The notes beneath the pieces were generated by a model. The model searched no databases. It was not told the DNA's origin and saw only the letters and a program-made list of their open reading frames with translations. A DNA stretch of 64,000 bases from positions 1,860,001 to 1,924,000 of the forward strand of contig MARA01000003.1 of assembly GCA_001792895.1 (NCBI GenBank). Reading direction: 5' to 3'. Every line of letters starts with the position of its first letter. Within the stretch, counting starts at the first letter, position 1. The translations under genes and the position numbers were made by a program. This DNA comes from Lentinus brumalis (taxonomy: Eukaryota; Basidiomycota; Agaricomycetes; Polyporales; Polyporaceae). This document shows positions 41,801-52,769 of the stretch, one piece after another.

Positions 41801-44619
41801 TACCACTACACGCGGAACAAGCGTGAAGAGGTCGAGGTTGTCCTGCGCAACCGCCTGAAGAAGAAGACTGGCGTACAGGATCCCGTCATCGTCCCCCGAC
41901 CCCTCAACATCACGAAGGGCCCCTTCGCCGCCTTGTCTTCCGCTTTCGAGTCGGAAGTTCTCGTCCAGATCTTCTTCTACGGGATCTACAACATTCTGAC
42001 CATCACCGACGCCAGCGGAGCTGCTCCCGCCTCGGCCGAGGCGATTCTGGATCAGGTGCTCCACCTCAATATGGTCGCCGCCGTTGAGCGACCACAGGTC
42101 TTCAGCGGGCTTGCCGTCTACAAGATCTACGAGGAAGGCAAGAACCTTGTCGACATCCTCTGCACGTTCGAGCATCACGAGAAGTACCCGACGTACAAGG
42201 CTCGTGTTCAGTGGGTTCTTGACCAGATTACCTTGCACCAACCAGACGAGGTGAAGAGACGCCGCCGGATCCCAGACGCTTCAGAGGCGGATGTCGAGGA
42301 CCCCAACGAGGCCAAGAAGCGCGCGGCCAAAGCCAGGAAGGAGGCCATAATGCGGCAGATGAAGGCGCAGCAGGCCAGCTTCGCCGTCAACTTTGAGGAC
42401 ATCGACGACGAAGACGAGGATTTGACCGACACCCCGGAAGAGCCCGTCTCGTACGGCACGTGCATCGTCTGCCAAGAGGAGCTCAACAACTCCAAGTCAT
42501 TCGGCTCTCTCGGTTTCATCCAACCCAGCCGTCTGCTCCGCCGGCATCCGGACGGACATCAGTCGTACACGAACGAGGCATTGACCTGCCCGGAGTCTCT
42601 CGACCGTGCCGTGACCGCTCCGCACGAGACCACCTTCCCTCCCTCGAACGAGCAGATCAAGGCCGCGAAGCGCGTGCATGCGACGAACTTCGACGCCTTC
42701 CCTTCACAATTCACTCGCTTCGGACTGCACGGTTCGATATGCAGTCACATGATGCACCTCGATTGCTTCACTGTTTACAGTGGGTCCATCCGTCAGCGCC
42801 ATCGCAACCAGGCCACACGGAACCATCCGGAGAGCATCCCCCGCAAAGAGTACATCTGTCCCCTCTGCAAGAGCCTCGGGAACGTCATCTTACCCGTCGT
42901 TTCGGCGAAACCACCCGAGTTAAACTCAGTAGCCTTCCCCGACTGGGTCCGCGCGGCGGGCATCAGCATCCTGAAGTCGAAACCCGATCCCGTACTCGAG
43001 TCGCTACAATTTCGCACTGGAACTGGAGAATTCGTCTTCTGGACAGCACAGGACTCTGCCTATCAGTCCCATCTGAGGGTCTTGGACCGGCCTGACAGCA
43101 CCGAATTGCACAAGATGGTCGACACGGTCATGGTGGTAGCGAAGAACATCTCACAGCAATCCAGGCATCTGAGGGAACGGTCCGAGCCCGACCCGGGGGA
43201 ACGTGGGGCTGGAATGTATCTCCCGGAAGAGCTGGTCGGCTACACGCTGTCTGCCCTTGAGGTCGCTCTCCGTGGACAAGGCTCTCCAGGGAAGACGGTC
43301 GCAGACAACGTTACGGACTCGCAGTACCGTATGTTGCGCGGCCTGCTGACGTGCTTGACGAAGCTAGTATCGCTGAACTTCAAAGGTCGACCCGACGAAG
43401 GCCGAGAGGCTGTTCGGCAAGCCATCATCAAGCGACTGCTGCCAGAATGGAGTCGTACTTCGTTCACATCCTTTTCCCACCCCCTCCTACTGCGCGACCC
43501 CTTTACGATTCTGATCGAGACCGCCGCCGTCGCGCCAGACATGCTCAAGCACGTCCTCGTCCTCACGTACTATGCCCATCTCGCTCGCACCGTCGTCGGG
43601 CTTGTATACATCCTGAACAAGAGCCGGAACAACCTGGCGGTTGAGACTCGTCGATACGACGACATCTTCGGCGACACGCGGATATTCTTCATGTCCGTCG
43701 TGCGCCACTCGCCCATCTTCGAACAAGCCGCGGACGCTGTCTTCCAATCGTTTGGAGAACCGCGTATCAGCCAGCTCCTCTACACGTTCACTCTGCCCTT
43801 CCTGCGCCGTGCGCTCATCCTCTGCCGCGCGGCCCTCCCGAATGTGTTCCCTGCCCCTCCGGAACTTGATGCGGACATGTGCGAGTACCGCCGTCTGCTG
43901 AAGATCCTGGAGATCCCGCCTCTGGCGGAACTCCCGAATCACGACACGATCCAGAATGCACTGTCTGGGTGGTGCGCGCATTATGGCCACTCCCAGGCCG
44001 CCTCTCAACTCAATTGCGGCGTCATGCTCGAGTATCCGCTCGTCTACCGCCTTGCGCAGCTGCCGCTGGTGCTCGACCACCTCTACCTCGACCAGGACAA
44101 GACGATGGTATGCCCGCGATGCAACACTGTCCCACTCGACGCGGCGATATGTCTCTTCTGCGGGACCACATGTTGCTTCCAGAGTCACTGCTGCGTGGAC
44201 CTGGAGAACCAAGCTCGCGGCGAGTGCAACATGCACACCCGAGAGTAAGTCGTTTTGTAACAACGTCTCCTGTCAAGCATACTCACCGTGCCTCCTTAGG
44301 TGTGCGGGGCCTATCGGGCTCTATTTCCTGGTGAAGCGCTGCTCGTTACTGTATCTATACGCCAACAATGGCGCGTTCGGCCAGTCGCCTTACTTGGACG
44401 TTCATGGAGAAGTAGATGTGTCCATGAGGTACGTCGCCACGTTGAATGCTGCGAGGTGTATACGCTAATCGCGCCCGTCTTAGACGGGGAAGACGACAAT
44501 ACCTGCACCATGCTCGATGGGAAGAAGTACATAAGATCTGGCTGAACCATGGGATCCCTACACTCATCGCACGGCGGCTGGAAGGCACGGTGGATAATGG
44601 CGGGTGGGAAACACTCTGA
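38892..44619 (+). CDS. UBR1: E3 ubiquitin ligase UBR1 (N-recognin)
   Basis: Ligase of the N-degron pathway, recognising proteins with destabilising N-termini. Six exons (38892-39246, 39302-40293, 40343-41206, 41256-44244, 44300-44428, 44484-44619), introns 49-55 nt, about 1,820 residues. UBR box: RPCGHIFKKGESCFRC, DSCVLCSRCFEATDH, GGCCDCGDVEAW (about residues 95-165). ClpS-like N-domain: LFAVVLWNDDKHSVEEVI. RING-H2: CIVCQEELNNS, then CSHMMHLDCF and YICPLCKS. C-terminal autoinhibitory domain: ECAGPIGLYFLVKRC, SPYLDVHGEVD, RRGRRQYLH. Start chosen at the ATG of MSSLSSFFPSRF. One frame break lies near 39095-39130, between HLFLP and LHATLSEVQ; no GT donor is available, so one base seems to be missing. 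Everything downstream is open. Confidence 0.92.
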
Positions 44620-44866
44620 GGGATGGATTGTGAGCATCATGACTTATGAATGAGATCACGACAAGACAATGTATCCTACAACCTGCATTACTGTATACAT
44701 ACATAGCTTCTCTCCTGGACAGTTGGACTCAATAGAGCATGGGTCGCTACCATCGAGTTGTCCTTGCTGGCCCACACTGTCAACCTGTCGTCTGCTGAGC
44801 TCCGAGTACCACAATAGGTGCCTATGCCGATGGCCCTAATAATTCGTGAACAATGTGGGTAGGTAG

Positions 44867-44891
44867 ATGGACGTTGCAGCAGTACTTATCG
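44867..44891 (+). repeat. 25-bp direct repeat, copy 1
   Basis: ATGGACGTTGCAGCAGTAC followed by TTATCG is found exactly again at 48766-48790; the preceding GTARGTAGATGG is shared too. It lies ~120 bp upstream of the first kinase-like gene. Confidence 0.95.
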
Positions 44892-45011
44892 CCGCCACTT
44901 GTTTTGGAAATAGCTGTACGTTGCTGTCATTGGGCTCCAGAGCGAAAGGCAGGAATATCTCGCCACCCCGCCTCGCATCCCTCTGCAGCTGAGCGCACAT
45001 CACACCTTGCT

Positions 45012-46042
45012 ATGGTTGCTCTCCAGTTTCTTGACCTTCCCGTCCAAGACCCACCTTCCGGTTGTCCGAAGGAGGAGTCTCTCACCCTTCGACAAGTGTA
45101 TCCTTCTCCTCCTGCGGGAGACCCGGATGCAGCCAAGTACACGATTGAGACTATTTTCCACTGTCTTTCGTCCCAGAAATGGGGTATGAAGCGAGTGTAT
45201 CGTGCTACCATGCGCATTGAGCCGACCGGAGATACGAAGACCGTGATCTGCAAGGTTGCCATGGGTAGGACCCACTTCGCCCAGCTCAAGAGAGAAGGTC
45301 GGATCTACGACGAGCACCTCAAGGGTCTTCAAGGCACCGTGGTTCCTCACGTGTACGGTTTCTTTGCTGGACGGGGCTTCGATGGCAAAACCGGCGTGTT
45401 GGTGATGGAGGAGTGCGGAGTACCGCTTCGCATGCATTATGCCCATTATCCGCTGGGTTTCAAGTACGTCTGCGCACATGAGTCACGTTGGCGATGCCTG
45501 CTTAACAAACACCTTGCAGGAAGTCTCTTGTGGACGGACTTGTGGCACTCCATCGGACCGCTCGTGTTGTTCACGGCGACTTCGACCGGAGCCACGTCGT
45601 AGTCCATCGACTTCCCGATGGAAAGCTCCACGCTACAATCATCAGCTTCGGCAAGGCTGGCATTAATCATAAATGCCGCTTCAAGGGCGAGATAGTCCCT
45701 GATGCGCGCGGACCTGAGCCTGCGGAGGACAGGGTGCCGTGTCCGGAGCTGTGGGAGGTTGTCTCCTGTCCGAGATTTACACACCCGGTGCGTCTACTAT
45801 CGTGGCTGGCAGACATTGCTGGCACTAATTACTCTGCGTTCTTACTAGCCACCGTGGAGTACTTTGGCGAAGACGTGCCTGTTGAGTGGGCCGAGGACCC
45901 CGAAACGCTGCTTCAGATGGGCGGCCGGCCGAAGGGGTGCAGCGAGGTGCAGGCTCGAGCACATGCAGAGACCGTCTGTGCCGAATACAAGGACTGGCTC
46001 GAGCTGCGAGCGGAGTGCCATGAGGAGTCGTTCGAGCTTTGA
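45012..46042 (+). CDS. Kinase-like protein, predicted pseudokinase
   Basis: 324 residues in two exons (45012-45463, 45520-46042; 56-nt intron). The protein-kinase-like fold is seen from VICKVAMGR (position of the ATP-binding Lys), GVLVMEECGVPL (hinge region), and ARVVHGDFDRSHVVV in place of the catalytic loop. The loop keeps an HxD pattern (HGD) but has His where the metal-binding Asn belongs, and the DFG position reads ISFGKAG with Ser for Asp. Phosphotransfer is therefore doubtful. It is a paralog of the gene at 47245-48304, facing it tail to tail, with an intron at the same place. Similar single-domain kinase-like genes are expanded in mushrooms; role unknown. Confidence 0.75.
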
Positions 46043-47244
46043 GTGCTCCTCCCGATGCTTGTCTCATGTACGCTCTCCGCCGGCCCGCCGTCCGGCATCG
46101 CTAGCAAGTCGTCTGTGTAGTCCTTGCGCTTCCGACTGTTCTTGTCTCACGGAGTACCTCAGACACGGCCAATGCGGACAGCAATCGACTGAGGATTTGT
46201 GATACCACGACTAGCGTACATGTCGCTTTCATTCTAAACATTGAGGAGTGGAGGATGATCATACACGTGCATATGATCGCGGGCAGAGTCGCCACGTCTG
46301 CTGCGCCTCAGGCCTCATTACCTGTCGTGCGCGCGCGCTGTTATCCTTGTCTGCCCAACAAGGTAGTGAGCTTAGCGAGGGCTCCTCTGCGACCGCTGCT
46401 GGGCATATTTGCTTGCCGTCGTCTCTGAACGAGTCAAACCACCCGCTTCTCTCGTCGCCATCGTGATGCTGCGCTAAGTCTTTCGATTAAGAGTGAATGT
46501 ATGGAGATCGCTGCTCGTTCCTCACTTTTCCGCGCCGTCAGCTCGTGGAACTCAATCTGTGATTTGTCTGTGATCTCACTATCACCCACGTGTAGCCCGT
46601 ATCCGCCATGTGCATTAGCGATCTCACATAGTCATAAGGCAATGCCCCTCCGGGCAGACCTGGCCACGTCCGCCATGCGGCAGGATGCTGTTGAGCCACA
46701 CATGATGGACGATACAGGATTGAATCAAGATTTCAAGTCGTTGCCACTCTGCTTAGGGTACCAGCTTCTTACAGCGGCATGCTCAGGCGGGCTCCCGCCC
46801 GCCCTCGCCTGCCGCCGTTGTGTCTATACTTGCAGATGGTCGAGCGCTAGCTTTCAATGCACCGTCAGCACGATGCGTCGGACTCTGGAAGTGTCACAGC
46901 AGAGGGCCACAAACCGAACGCGAGCCGCACGACTGCAAAGTGGCCTTAATTTCAGCTCATTTCATCAGAAACACGCGACGCAGAACGTCCCATTCACAGC
47001 AGGGGGCACCAGAAGACCGGCACTGTTGCCTAATTTGCATGGTGCCAACTCAGCAACCAGCTTCTACCCCTAACGACCTTGCAATAAGAAGCATTTACTC
47101 GCTCTGAGACCTGACCACTTCTCGTGGCCAGGAACTCGAAGACGGAGTAACGCGCGTGATTCAAAGGCCTATGTACCGCCTTCCGAACACGGCGCTTTGT
47201 CGTGGGTGAATGTATCAGGAATGGGAGCGTCACGAAGGAATCTG
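46043..47244. other. Intergenic between convergent kinase-like genes
   Basis: Presumed 3' UTRs and about 1 kb without a supported gene. A 190-codon plus-strand frame at 46501-47073 has no domain and low-complexity composition, so it is not called. Confidence 0.5.
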
Positions 47245-48304
47245 TCAATCTATGCTCAACGAAGCCTTGTCCAGGTAGATCCTAGTGTTCTTCCACTTCT
47301 GTAGCAAACGAACAACCCCCGCGCACTCCTTCAGCAACGTCTCTGCGGACCTCTGGTATTTTATCGCAGGGAATCGACTTGCGGTGTTCCTGACCTTCTG
47401 AAGTAGCTCTTCAGCGGTCCCGGACGCCCATTCCGTTGGGACATGGCCTCCGAGCAACATGAGCTCTCCTTCAACAGGGCGCGTCAGCGACGATACATTC
47501 TGTAGCAAAGCATAAGCCGAGTGACACGCACGGGGCATCCATAGGTCAGCGACCTGGCAAGCCTCATAGAGCTCTTCGCATGCGAAGGTCGACGGGTGCG
47601 GCGCGGCTGCGTATATATCAATGCGACCTTTAAACGAACATGCGTGGTCCGTTTGGGCGTCCTCGAAGTCGACCAGCCTGACAACAATTCGCCCATCGCT
47701 CGCCCTTGAAGCTACGAGGTTGCGCTCTGCGAAATCTCTGTGCCGAACACCAACACGGTGGACGCCAACGAGAGCTAGTACGGCGGCCTTCCTATATGGG
47801 GCCAGGTAACGCATGAGGGTCAATCTTCACTGATCGAGGATGACCTTACCTGACGTCAAGGGAGTAGCACTTGAGGAGTCCAGAGAGTGCGGAACCGCAG
47901 TCCTCCATAACCAGAACTGCAATATCACCCTCCTCGGGAGTTTCCCCGACGAAGAACCCTTGGATCCTTGGAACGCAAGAGCCTTGAACCTTGAAGAGCT
48001 TGTGATACACTTTTTCCTCTTGCTTGAGGGATCGAATGCGTCGTTCGCCGTAGACAACTTTGAAGACCACAGCCTTCTCGATGGTGGGGTGCGAACGGGC
48101 TCGCCAGCGGCCGCGGAACACCTGAGTATTCCCATCCGGGCGTTCGACGATGAGCTCTGTGAGAGTGATGTTGAGCTCCGGTTTATCCGCGTCTATCTCG
48201 CTGTAGAACGAGGGAATGGGGTCGCAAATCGGCCCCATCACGCCGGGCGATGGCTGTACGGGCCCGGGGATGGTGGTGTCTCGAGGCCAGTGGAGATAGG
48301 ACAT
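47245..48304 (-). CDS. Protein kinase-like protein with intact catalytic motifs
   Basis: 333 residues in two exons (48304-47850, 47791-47245; 58-nt intron). It retains VVFKVVYGE (Lys), AVLVMEDCG hinge, HRDFAERNLVA (HRD catalytic loop with metal-binding Asn) and VRLVDFEDAQ (DFE in place of DFG). N- and C-lobe lengths are short. It shares about 30-40 percent by eye with the gene at 45012-46042 (VPRIQGFFVGE versus VPHVYGFFAGR) and the same intron position, so the two arose by duplication and inversion. Its motifs suggest it can bind ATP and metal. Substrate unknown. Confidence 0.78.
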
Positions 48305-49448
48305 GGATTGTGCGACGAAGTACGGCGTTGTCAGGTTAGTAAGTCAGTCTTGAGTCTTGAATTTGTCGATCGCCTGCCTACTCCCTCTGACGCGTCTCAT
48401 ACATTCATAGGTTGGCTTATCATTGTTTCCCAGGCTGCACATGTCAGATGCCCAGCCGGTGCCTCTCTTCGGATACAAGGAGCACTGTTCTGAGCGGCAA
48501 TTCGCTCCCGTGACGGGCATTGCGTCCTCACATCTGTCAAGGGTGGTCCTCGAAGGCACCTGTACCCTAGGAGACCCAGAAGGCTGTATAGCCAGCGTTC
48601 TCTCTGGGGCATAATGGGAAGGACAACCGTCGATATCCCGGCCGATGCCCACTTCCTCTTTCAAGCGTGATGACCCTCACGATTGGTTACCCTCCCGTGA
48701 GTAACGCTTTCCTACCCGCGTCGTGTCGACACATTCACGGACAACTGGTATGTAAGTAGATGGCCATGGACGTTGCAGCAGTACTTATCGGGGTCCCCGG
48801 TGATGTACTCAAAACCCCCGAGATGTCGTGTCCGAACCACTGCTACGGGAAGTAAACACACTTGTGATTCAATCGCGCTGTGATTATGTGTGCCCGCCTG
48901 GATGCAACGAATGGGACTACTTATGTCGCTCTTGTGTAGTGCAGCGTACCGGACCATATTGACCAAGCACGGCGGTCGAAGTGATTATGTACCTCGGCGA
49001 ATAGCACGTCGGAATCGGCGGCCAAATTGCGAAGAACATTTTGTTTGCACAGAGTGAACAGTGGCAGAAACTTCGTTGTCTACATACGCCTCTCATTTTC
49101 CAATTGCAGTCTGGAAACGTGTTACATTTGGTGGAGTCATTGCTGGATATAGTACACAGTAGGACGCACCTCCGAGTCCTCTGTCCTATGCCCTAGACAA
49201 TCTGGCGACGGCCAGCACTTGTAGGAGGCGATACGGGTGTTCCATGCGTTATTAGGTACGCCAATGCCGCCAGTGGCATTGCCAGGAGCCTGGAACATCC
49301 AAAAGAACCCGTCGCCGAAGCTGCAGTGAGCGGTCCTGATACAAGAGCAGTCGAAATTGAGCGGCAGTTCTCGCCGATTATCACCGCCAAACTTACTCGT
49401 ATGCTGTCACAACGAGAAACCCATCAGCTGCTACTTATCTTTTTGATT
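48305..49448. other. Intergenic, no gene supported
   Basis: Contains the second copy of the 25-bp repeat at 48766-48790. A 65-codon Ala/Ser-rich minus frame at 49193-49390 has no start context or domain and is not called. Confidence 0.5.
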
Positions 49449-49794
49449 TCAGATGGGGCACGACGCACCAAAGCATAGCGTGCATGGATCTGGCCCGAAG
49501 CTCCCGAGGTTCCTCTTGAACTCCCTGTCGAGGGAATTGCAGGAGTCGAGCGGATGGACTAGATACTTGCAGCGACCGCTCCAATCGGCGCCAGTGCAGA
49601 CATGAACTCGACCGAGCCGGTGTCCCTGCAATCGGTCAGCTCGGGATGGCTACGCTTATTATGCTTGGTCCACATACCTCCTGAGAGCCGCTGAGAGGGG
49701 CAACGAGCTCAGCAACAAGGTCCTCGGCGACGGGAGCGGCGGAGGTGATGGCGACAGACAGGAACACTGTGAGCAGGACGACGAGGAGCTGCAT
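49449..49794 (-). CDS. Small cysteine-rich secreted protein
   Basis: 97 residues in two exons (49794-49678, 49625-49449; 52-nt intron, in frame). The start MQLLVVLLTVFLSVAITSAAP is a clear signal peptide with a cleavage site after Ala-rich SAA. The mature part has a short acidic pro-like stretch, then six cysteines after the intron: VHVCTGADWSGRCKYL, DSCNSLD, DPCTLCFGASCPI. An even cysteine number in a ~75-residue secreted protein fits a disulfide-stabilised small secreted protein. No named family recognised; it could be an effector-like, antimicrobial or cell-surface protein. Confidence 0.75.
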
Positions 49795-50121
49795 GACGAT
49801 CCGGGGTGCTGCAAGGCGTGAGCGAGAGAGATAAGGCAATGCATACTCAGCTACATCGGGGATAGACCGAGGTCCGCTGCATGTCTGACAGCTGTCCTCG
49901 GAGCGTTGAATACATTCTGAGGCTCGCGGGGGTCAAACAGACCCGGTGGCGTCCAGGTGACCACTGCTTCCTGGACATTCGTGGACGGATGCACACTGTG
50001 GTCCATGTGCGTCGACCTTGCGCGGACCTTCCTTCTGGTTGTCTGAGACTCGAGATAACGGCAGCCATCGACACTCGACACCTAGCAGCTGAGAGACAAG
50101 GATTTCGCATTCAAGTAGAAG

Positions 50122-51822
50122 TCACCATGCCTCCCAAGCGGTGAGCTCAGGATCCTCCTTACAAACCTCCGGAATCAACATGACCGTTGGCTCTGGCAGC
50201 TCCTCAATCTCTCTGGAAACCATAACCTTCGGCCCTCGAGGCCAATGAACGATGATCTCACCCGCTCCTCCCAGTTCGGGCACCGAGCGTGTCGTCCCAG
50301 CGACTGTCATCCATGCTTCCAGCTCCTCCTTTCGGACCGACCCCTCGCCATCGGAAACGAACATGCGCACGAGGTGACTCCCCGGCAGGTAGCAGTCCTC
50401 GAAGATGGCTTTCAAACGCCCGAAGACACCGTCCTCGGTGTCCCACCTCTCCTCCATCCTCCGCAACCCCATCTCTAGACTCGCAAGATCCGGACCGAAA
50501 ACGACCGGTCCTCTGCTAGCACCTCCAGCAACCCCCGCAGGCGCCGCTGGAACGTCCTCGCGTCCTTCTGTGCCAGGAGGCAGCGAGCGACGTACGACGA
50601 CGAGTGTGCGCAAGCTTGCCAGAGCACCTCGCCACGCCTTCAGCACATCCGGCATCTCCTCCGTCAGGCCGTCAACCCAGAGCTCGGTGACGTCCTGAAG
50701 GGGCAAGCTGTGTTGCACAACAGGGTCTAATGCCGAGAGGCCGTTCAGGCAAACCCCGCCTGTAGCACTCGTCGCGAACACCATGAAGGACGCGGGACCA
50801 CGAGGAGGTCCGACCGCCCTGATGCACAGATGAGTGTAGGGCAGGTTCTGTCGAGGTTGCACCCCGAGCGTGTCCTGCTGAGGCGGCGGGGCGACGAGGA
50901 GGTCCCTCTGCTCTCCAGATCTGCGTTTCTTGAACGACACCCGGATGGCGGCGCGAGAGCGATCGAAGTCCAGCTTTGCAAGGAAGCCGAGGAGATGCTC
51001 GTCGGGGAAGCTGGCGCATTCCAGGGAGACTCGCCGCAGGTGAGGAAGCCTGATGATGTGCGGGGGAACGAGCGGGATCCAGCTCTCGGCCGTCCTGCAT
51101 ATGAGGGTTTGTAGATTCGGGCAGTAGTCCAGGAATACGCCAAGGTACCACGAATAGATGCGCCGCTCGGTCAGGATGAGGTGCGTGAGGGAGGGGCAGT
51201 GACTGCGGGGATACCAGTGACATGACATGAAGGAGAGGTACTTCAGACGACTAGTGTCTGCGTGGAAGACGATGCGGGGCGACCCGTAGTTGGGATCTCC
51301 AACGCCCGCGGCAATGCAGAGTCGCTCCGGCATGGGTGCGAGGCCGATATCCAGCTCTGGATCGGGGAGAAGCTTCCCCCGTTGAGCATTAGGCCGCTTG
51401 CCACCAGAAGAGACCCAGAGTAGCTGGCGCACCATAGGTGCGCACTTTGCGTACATGTCGCCAAACCAAACAGCGCCAGATGGTCCCGTCGCAGTTGCTA
51501 AGACGCTGAGAGGCTTGTCTCCAACACGAGAGAGGAATGTCGAGGCTGCATCTCGACTGGAGAAAGCGATGGACTGCCAGAGCTCGGGGAAAGCAAGGGC
51601 CACGCTACGCCAGTATTGGCAGACGTGTGTGAGAGCAAGGACATCGCAAACCCGCTTGTGCTCGCTAGGCCAACCCAGGTCGATGCTGTCATCAGGGTGT
51701 TCGCGTACGGACGCACATCTCTGGATCGAACGGGAGAGATCCACGGGTCGAAGGGCTCGTAAGAAAATGATGCGGAGCAGTTCGGGCGGAAGACGATGTG
51801 CTCCTCGACACACATTAGCCAT
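50122..51822 (-). CDS. F-box domain protein
   Basis: Single exon of 566 residues from ATG at 51822 (MANVCRGAHRLPPELL); an in-frame GTG lies 75 bases upstream with a stop just before it, so the ATG is preferred. The F-box is HRLPPELLRIIFLRALRP followed by CDVLALTHVCQYWRSVAL and FPELW, the pattern of the very large mushroom F-box family. The rest consists of leucine-containing segments (RLPHLRRVSLECASFPDEH; TELWVDGLTEEMPDVL) that may form irregular LRR-like repeats for substrate binding in an SCF ubiquitin ligase. Target unknown. Confidence 0.85.
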   Translation of the reverse strand: MANVCRGAHRLPPELLRIIFLRALRPVDLSRSIQRCASVREHPDDSIDLGWPSEHKRVCDVLALTHVCQYWRSVALAFPELWQSIAFSSRDAASTFLSRVGDKPLSVLATATGPSGAVWFGDMYAKCAPMVRQLLWVSSGGKRPNAQRGKLLPDPELDIGLAPMPERLCIAAGVGDPNYGSPRIVFHADTSRLKYLSFMSCHWYPRSHCPSLTHLILTERRIYSWYLGVFLDYCPNLQTLICRTAESWIPLVPPHIIRLPHLRRVSLECASFPDEHLLGFLAKLDFDRSRAAIRVSFKKRRSGEQRDLLVAPPPQQDTLGVQPRQNLPYTHLCIRAVGPPRGPASFMVFATSATGGVCLNGLSALDPVVQHSLPLQDVTELWVDGLTEEMPDVLKAWRGALASLRTLVVVRRSLPPGTEGREDVPAAPAGVAGGASRGPVVFGPDLASLEMGLRRMEERWDTEDGVFGRLKAIFEDCYLPGSHLVRMFVSDGEGSVRKEELEAWMTVAGTTRSVPELGGAGEIIVHWPRGPKVMVSREIEELPEPTVMLIPEVCKEDPELTAWEAW

Positions 51823-51897
51823 TGGGGTGACGGCACAGTCGGTCTTGTGTGGGATCTCGTGAAAGCTGTCGGTCTGGAAGCCAATCGTGAGTGACAC

Positions 51898-52769
51898 TCA
51901 GACGAGCGGGGCAATGGACCTCTGACCTCTTCATCGCTGGAACAGCCGTTGTCAGCTGCTGGCTACACTTTATATTTATCGGGAAGAGACCGACCTGACA
52001 ACATCATCAGTCTTGGGTATGACCAGGCGTTCAAAAACCTGCACTGCCGATGCGACTTGATCCTCGATTGTTGGAGGACTGGAACGTGCGACTGTAGCCG
52101 ACATGGTTGATAGCGTCCTGACGAAGCCGTCAAACCTCTGCGCAAGCACCCACGAGATTCGCAACGTACCCTTACAAGACAAAGCTTGATCTGAAGCAGC
52201 AAGTGAGTTGCGGCGTACCACGAAGGTATTGCACCCTCTGCGTTGCAATCCCGTCATATAAGTTTGCGCCCCGAACAAGACTGAGACTGGGGTTGTGAGG
52301 CCCGTCCATTGGGAATACTTCATCAATAGGTCCGCATGGAGAGAAGTTGAAGACAATATCAGAGGTCACCATCCGCAGGCTCTCACAGTGCGAGTGTGCG
52401 CCGCGGCGTGTTGACAAGACGCAATCTGTGCGTGCGCCAGGCTGAACGAAGCGGGGTAACGGCTCTCAGCGTGTCACCGTCCTGACTTCCGTAGTCTGGG
52501 ATAGGATCCCGCCGTGTCTGGCACGCCTCTGCTTGTCGGTCGGAGCAGCGAAGCTCTTCGCATCTCGTCCACTGCGGCCCAGGCGGCGCAGAGTTGACTC
52601 CAGCTCGCTCATGATGACTTTGCCCCCGCCATATTGGAGCTGTGAGCGAGCGTGGTGAGTTGCCCACTGTTGCCTGTATGTTTTGGAGAGGAGTAGTCCG
52701 TGCAACAGTGCACTGGATCATGATGAGGGGTCAAGGAGGAGGAGTGTGATCACTGACGCTCGGAACGCG
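51898..52769. other. Intergenic between F-box gene and thymidylate synthase copy A
   Basis: No gene with clear support. A minus-strand stretch MSATVARSSPPTIEDQVAS (about 51976-52104) could be a first exon but does not splice in frame into the F-box gene, so it is left uncalled. Confidence 0.4.

Noticed and set aside
41252..42241. 329-codon minus-strand frame
   Set aside because: Antisense shadow of the large UBR1 exon.
45783..45850. Second intron in the first kinase-like gene
   Set aside because: A GT-AG pair exists, but removing ~61 nt would break the frame while the unspliced reading stays open and matches the paralog's length better.
46501..47073. 190-codon plus-strand frame between the kinase-like genes
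   Set aside because: No domain, no intron structure, amino-acid use like non-coding GC-rich DNA.
49881..50144. 87-codon plus-strand frame next to the F-box gene
   Set aside because: Overlaps the F-box gene's end and has no recognisable feature.
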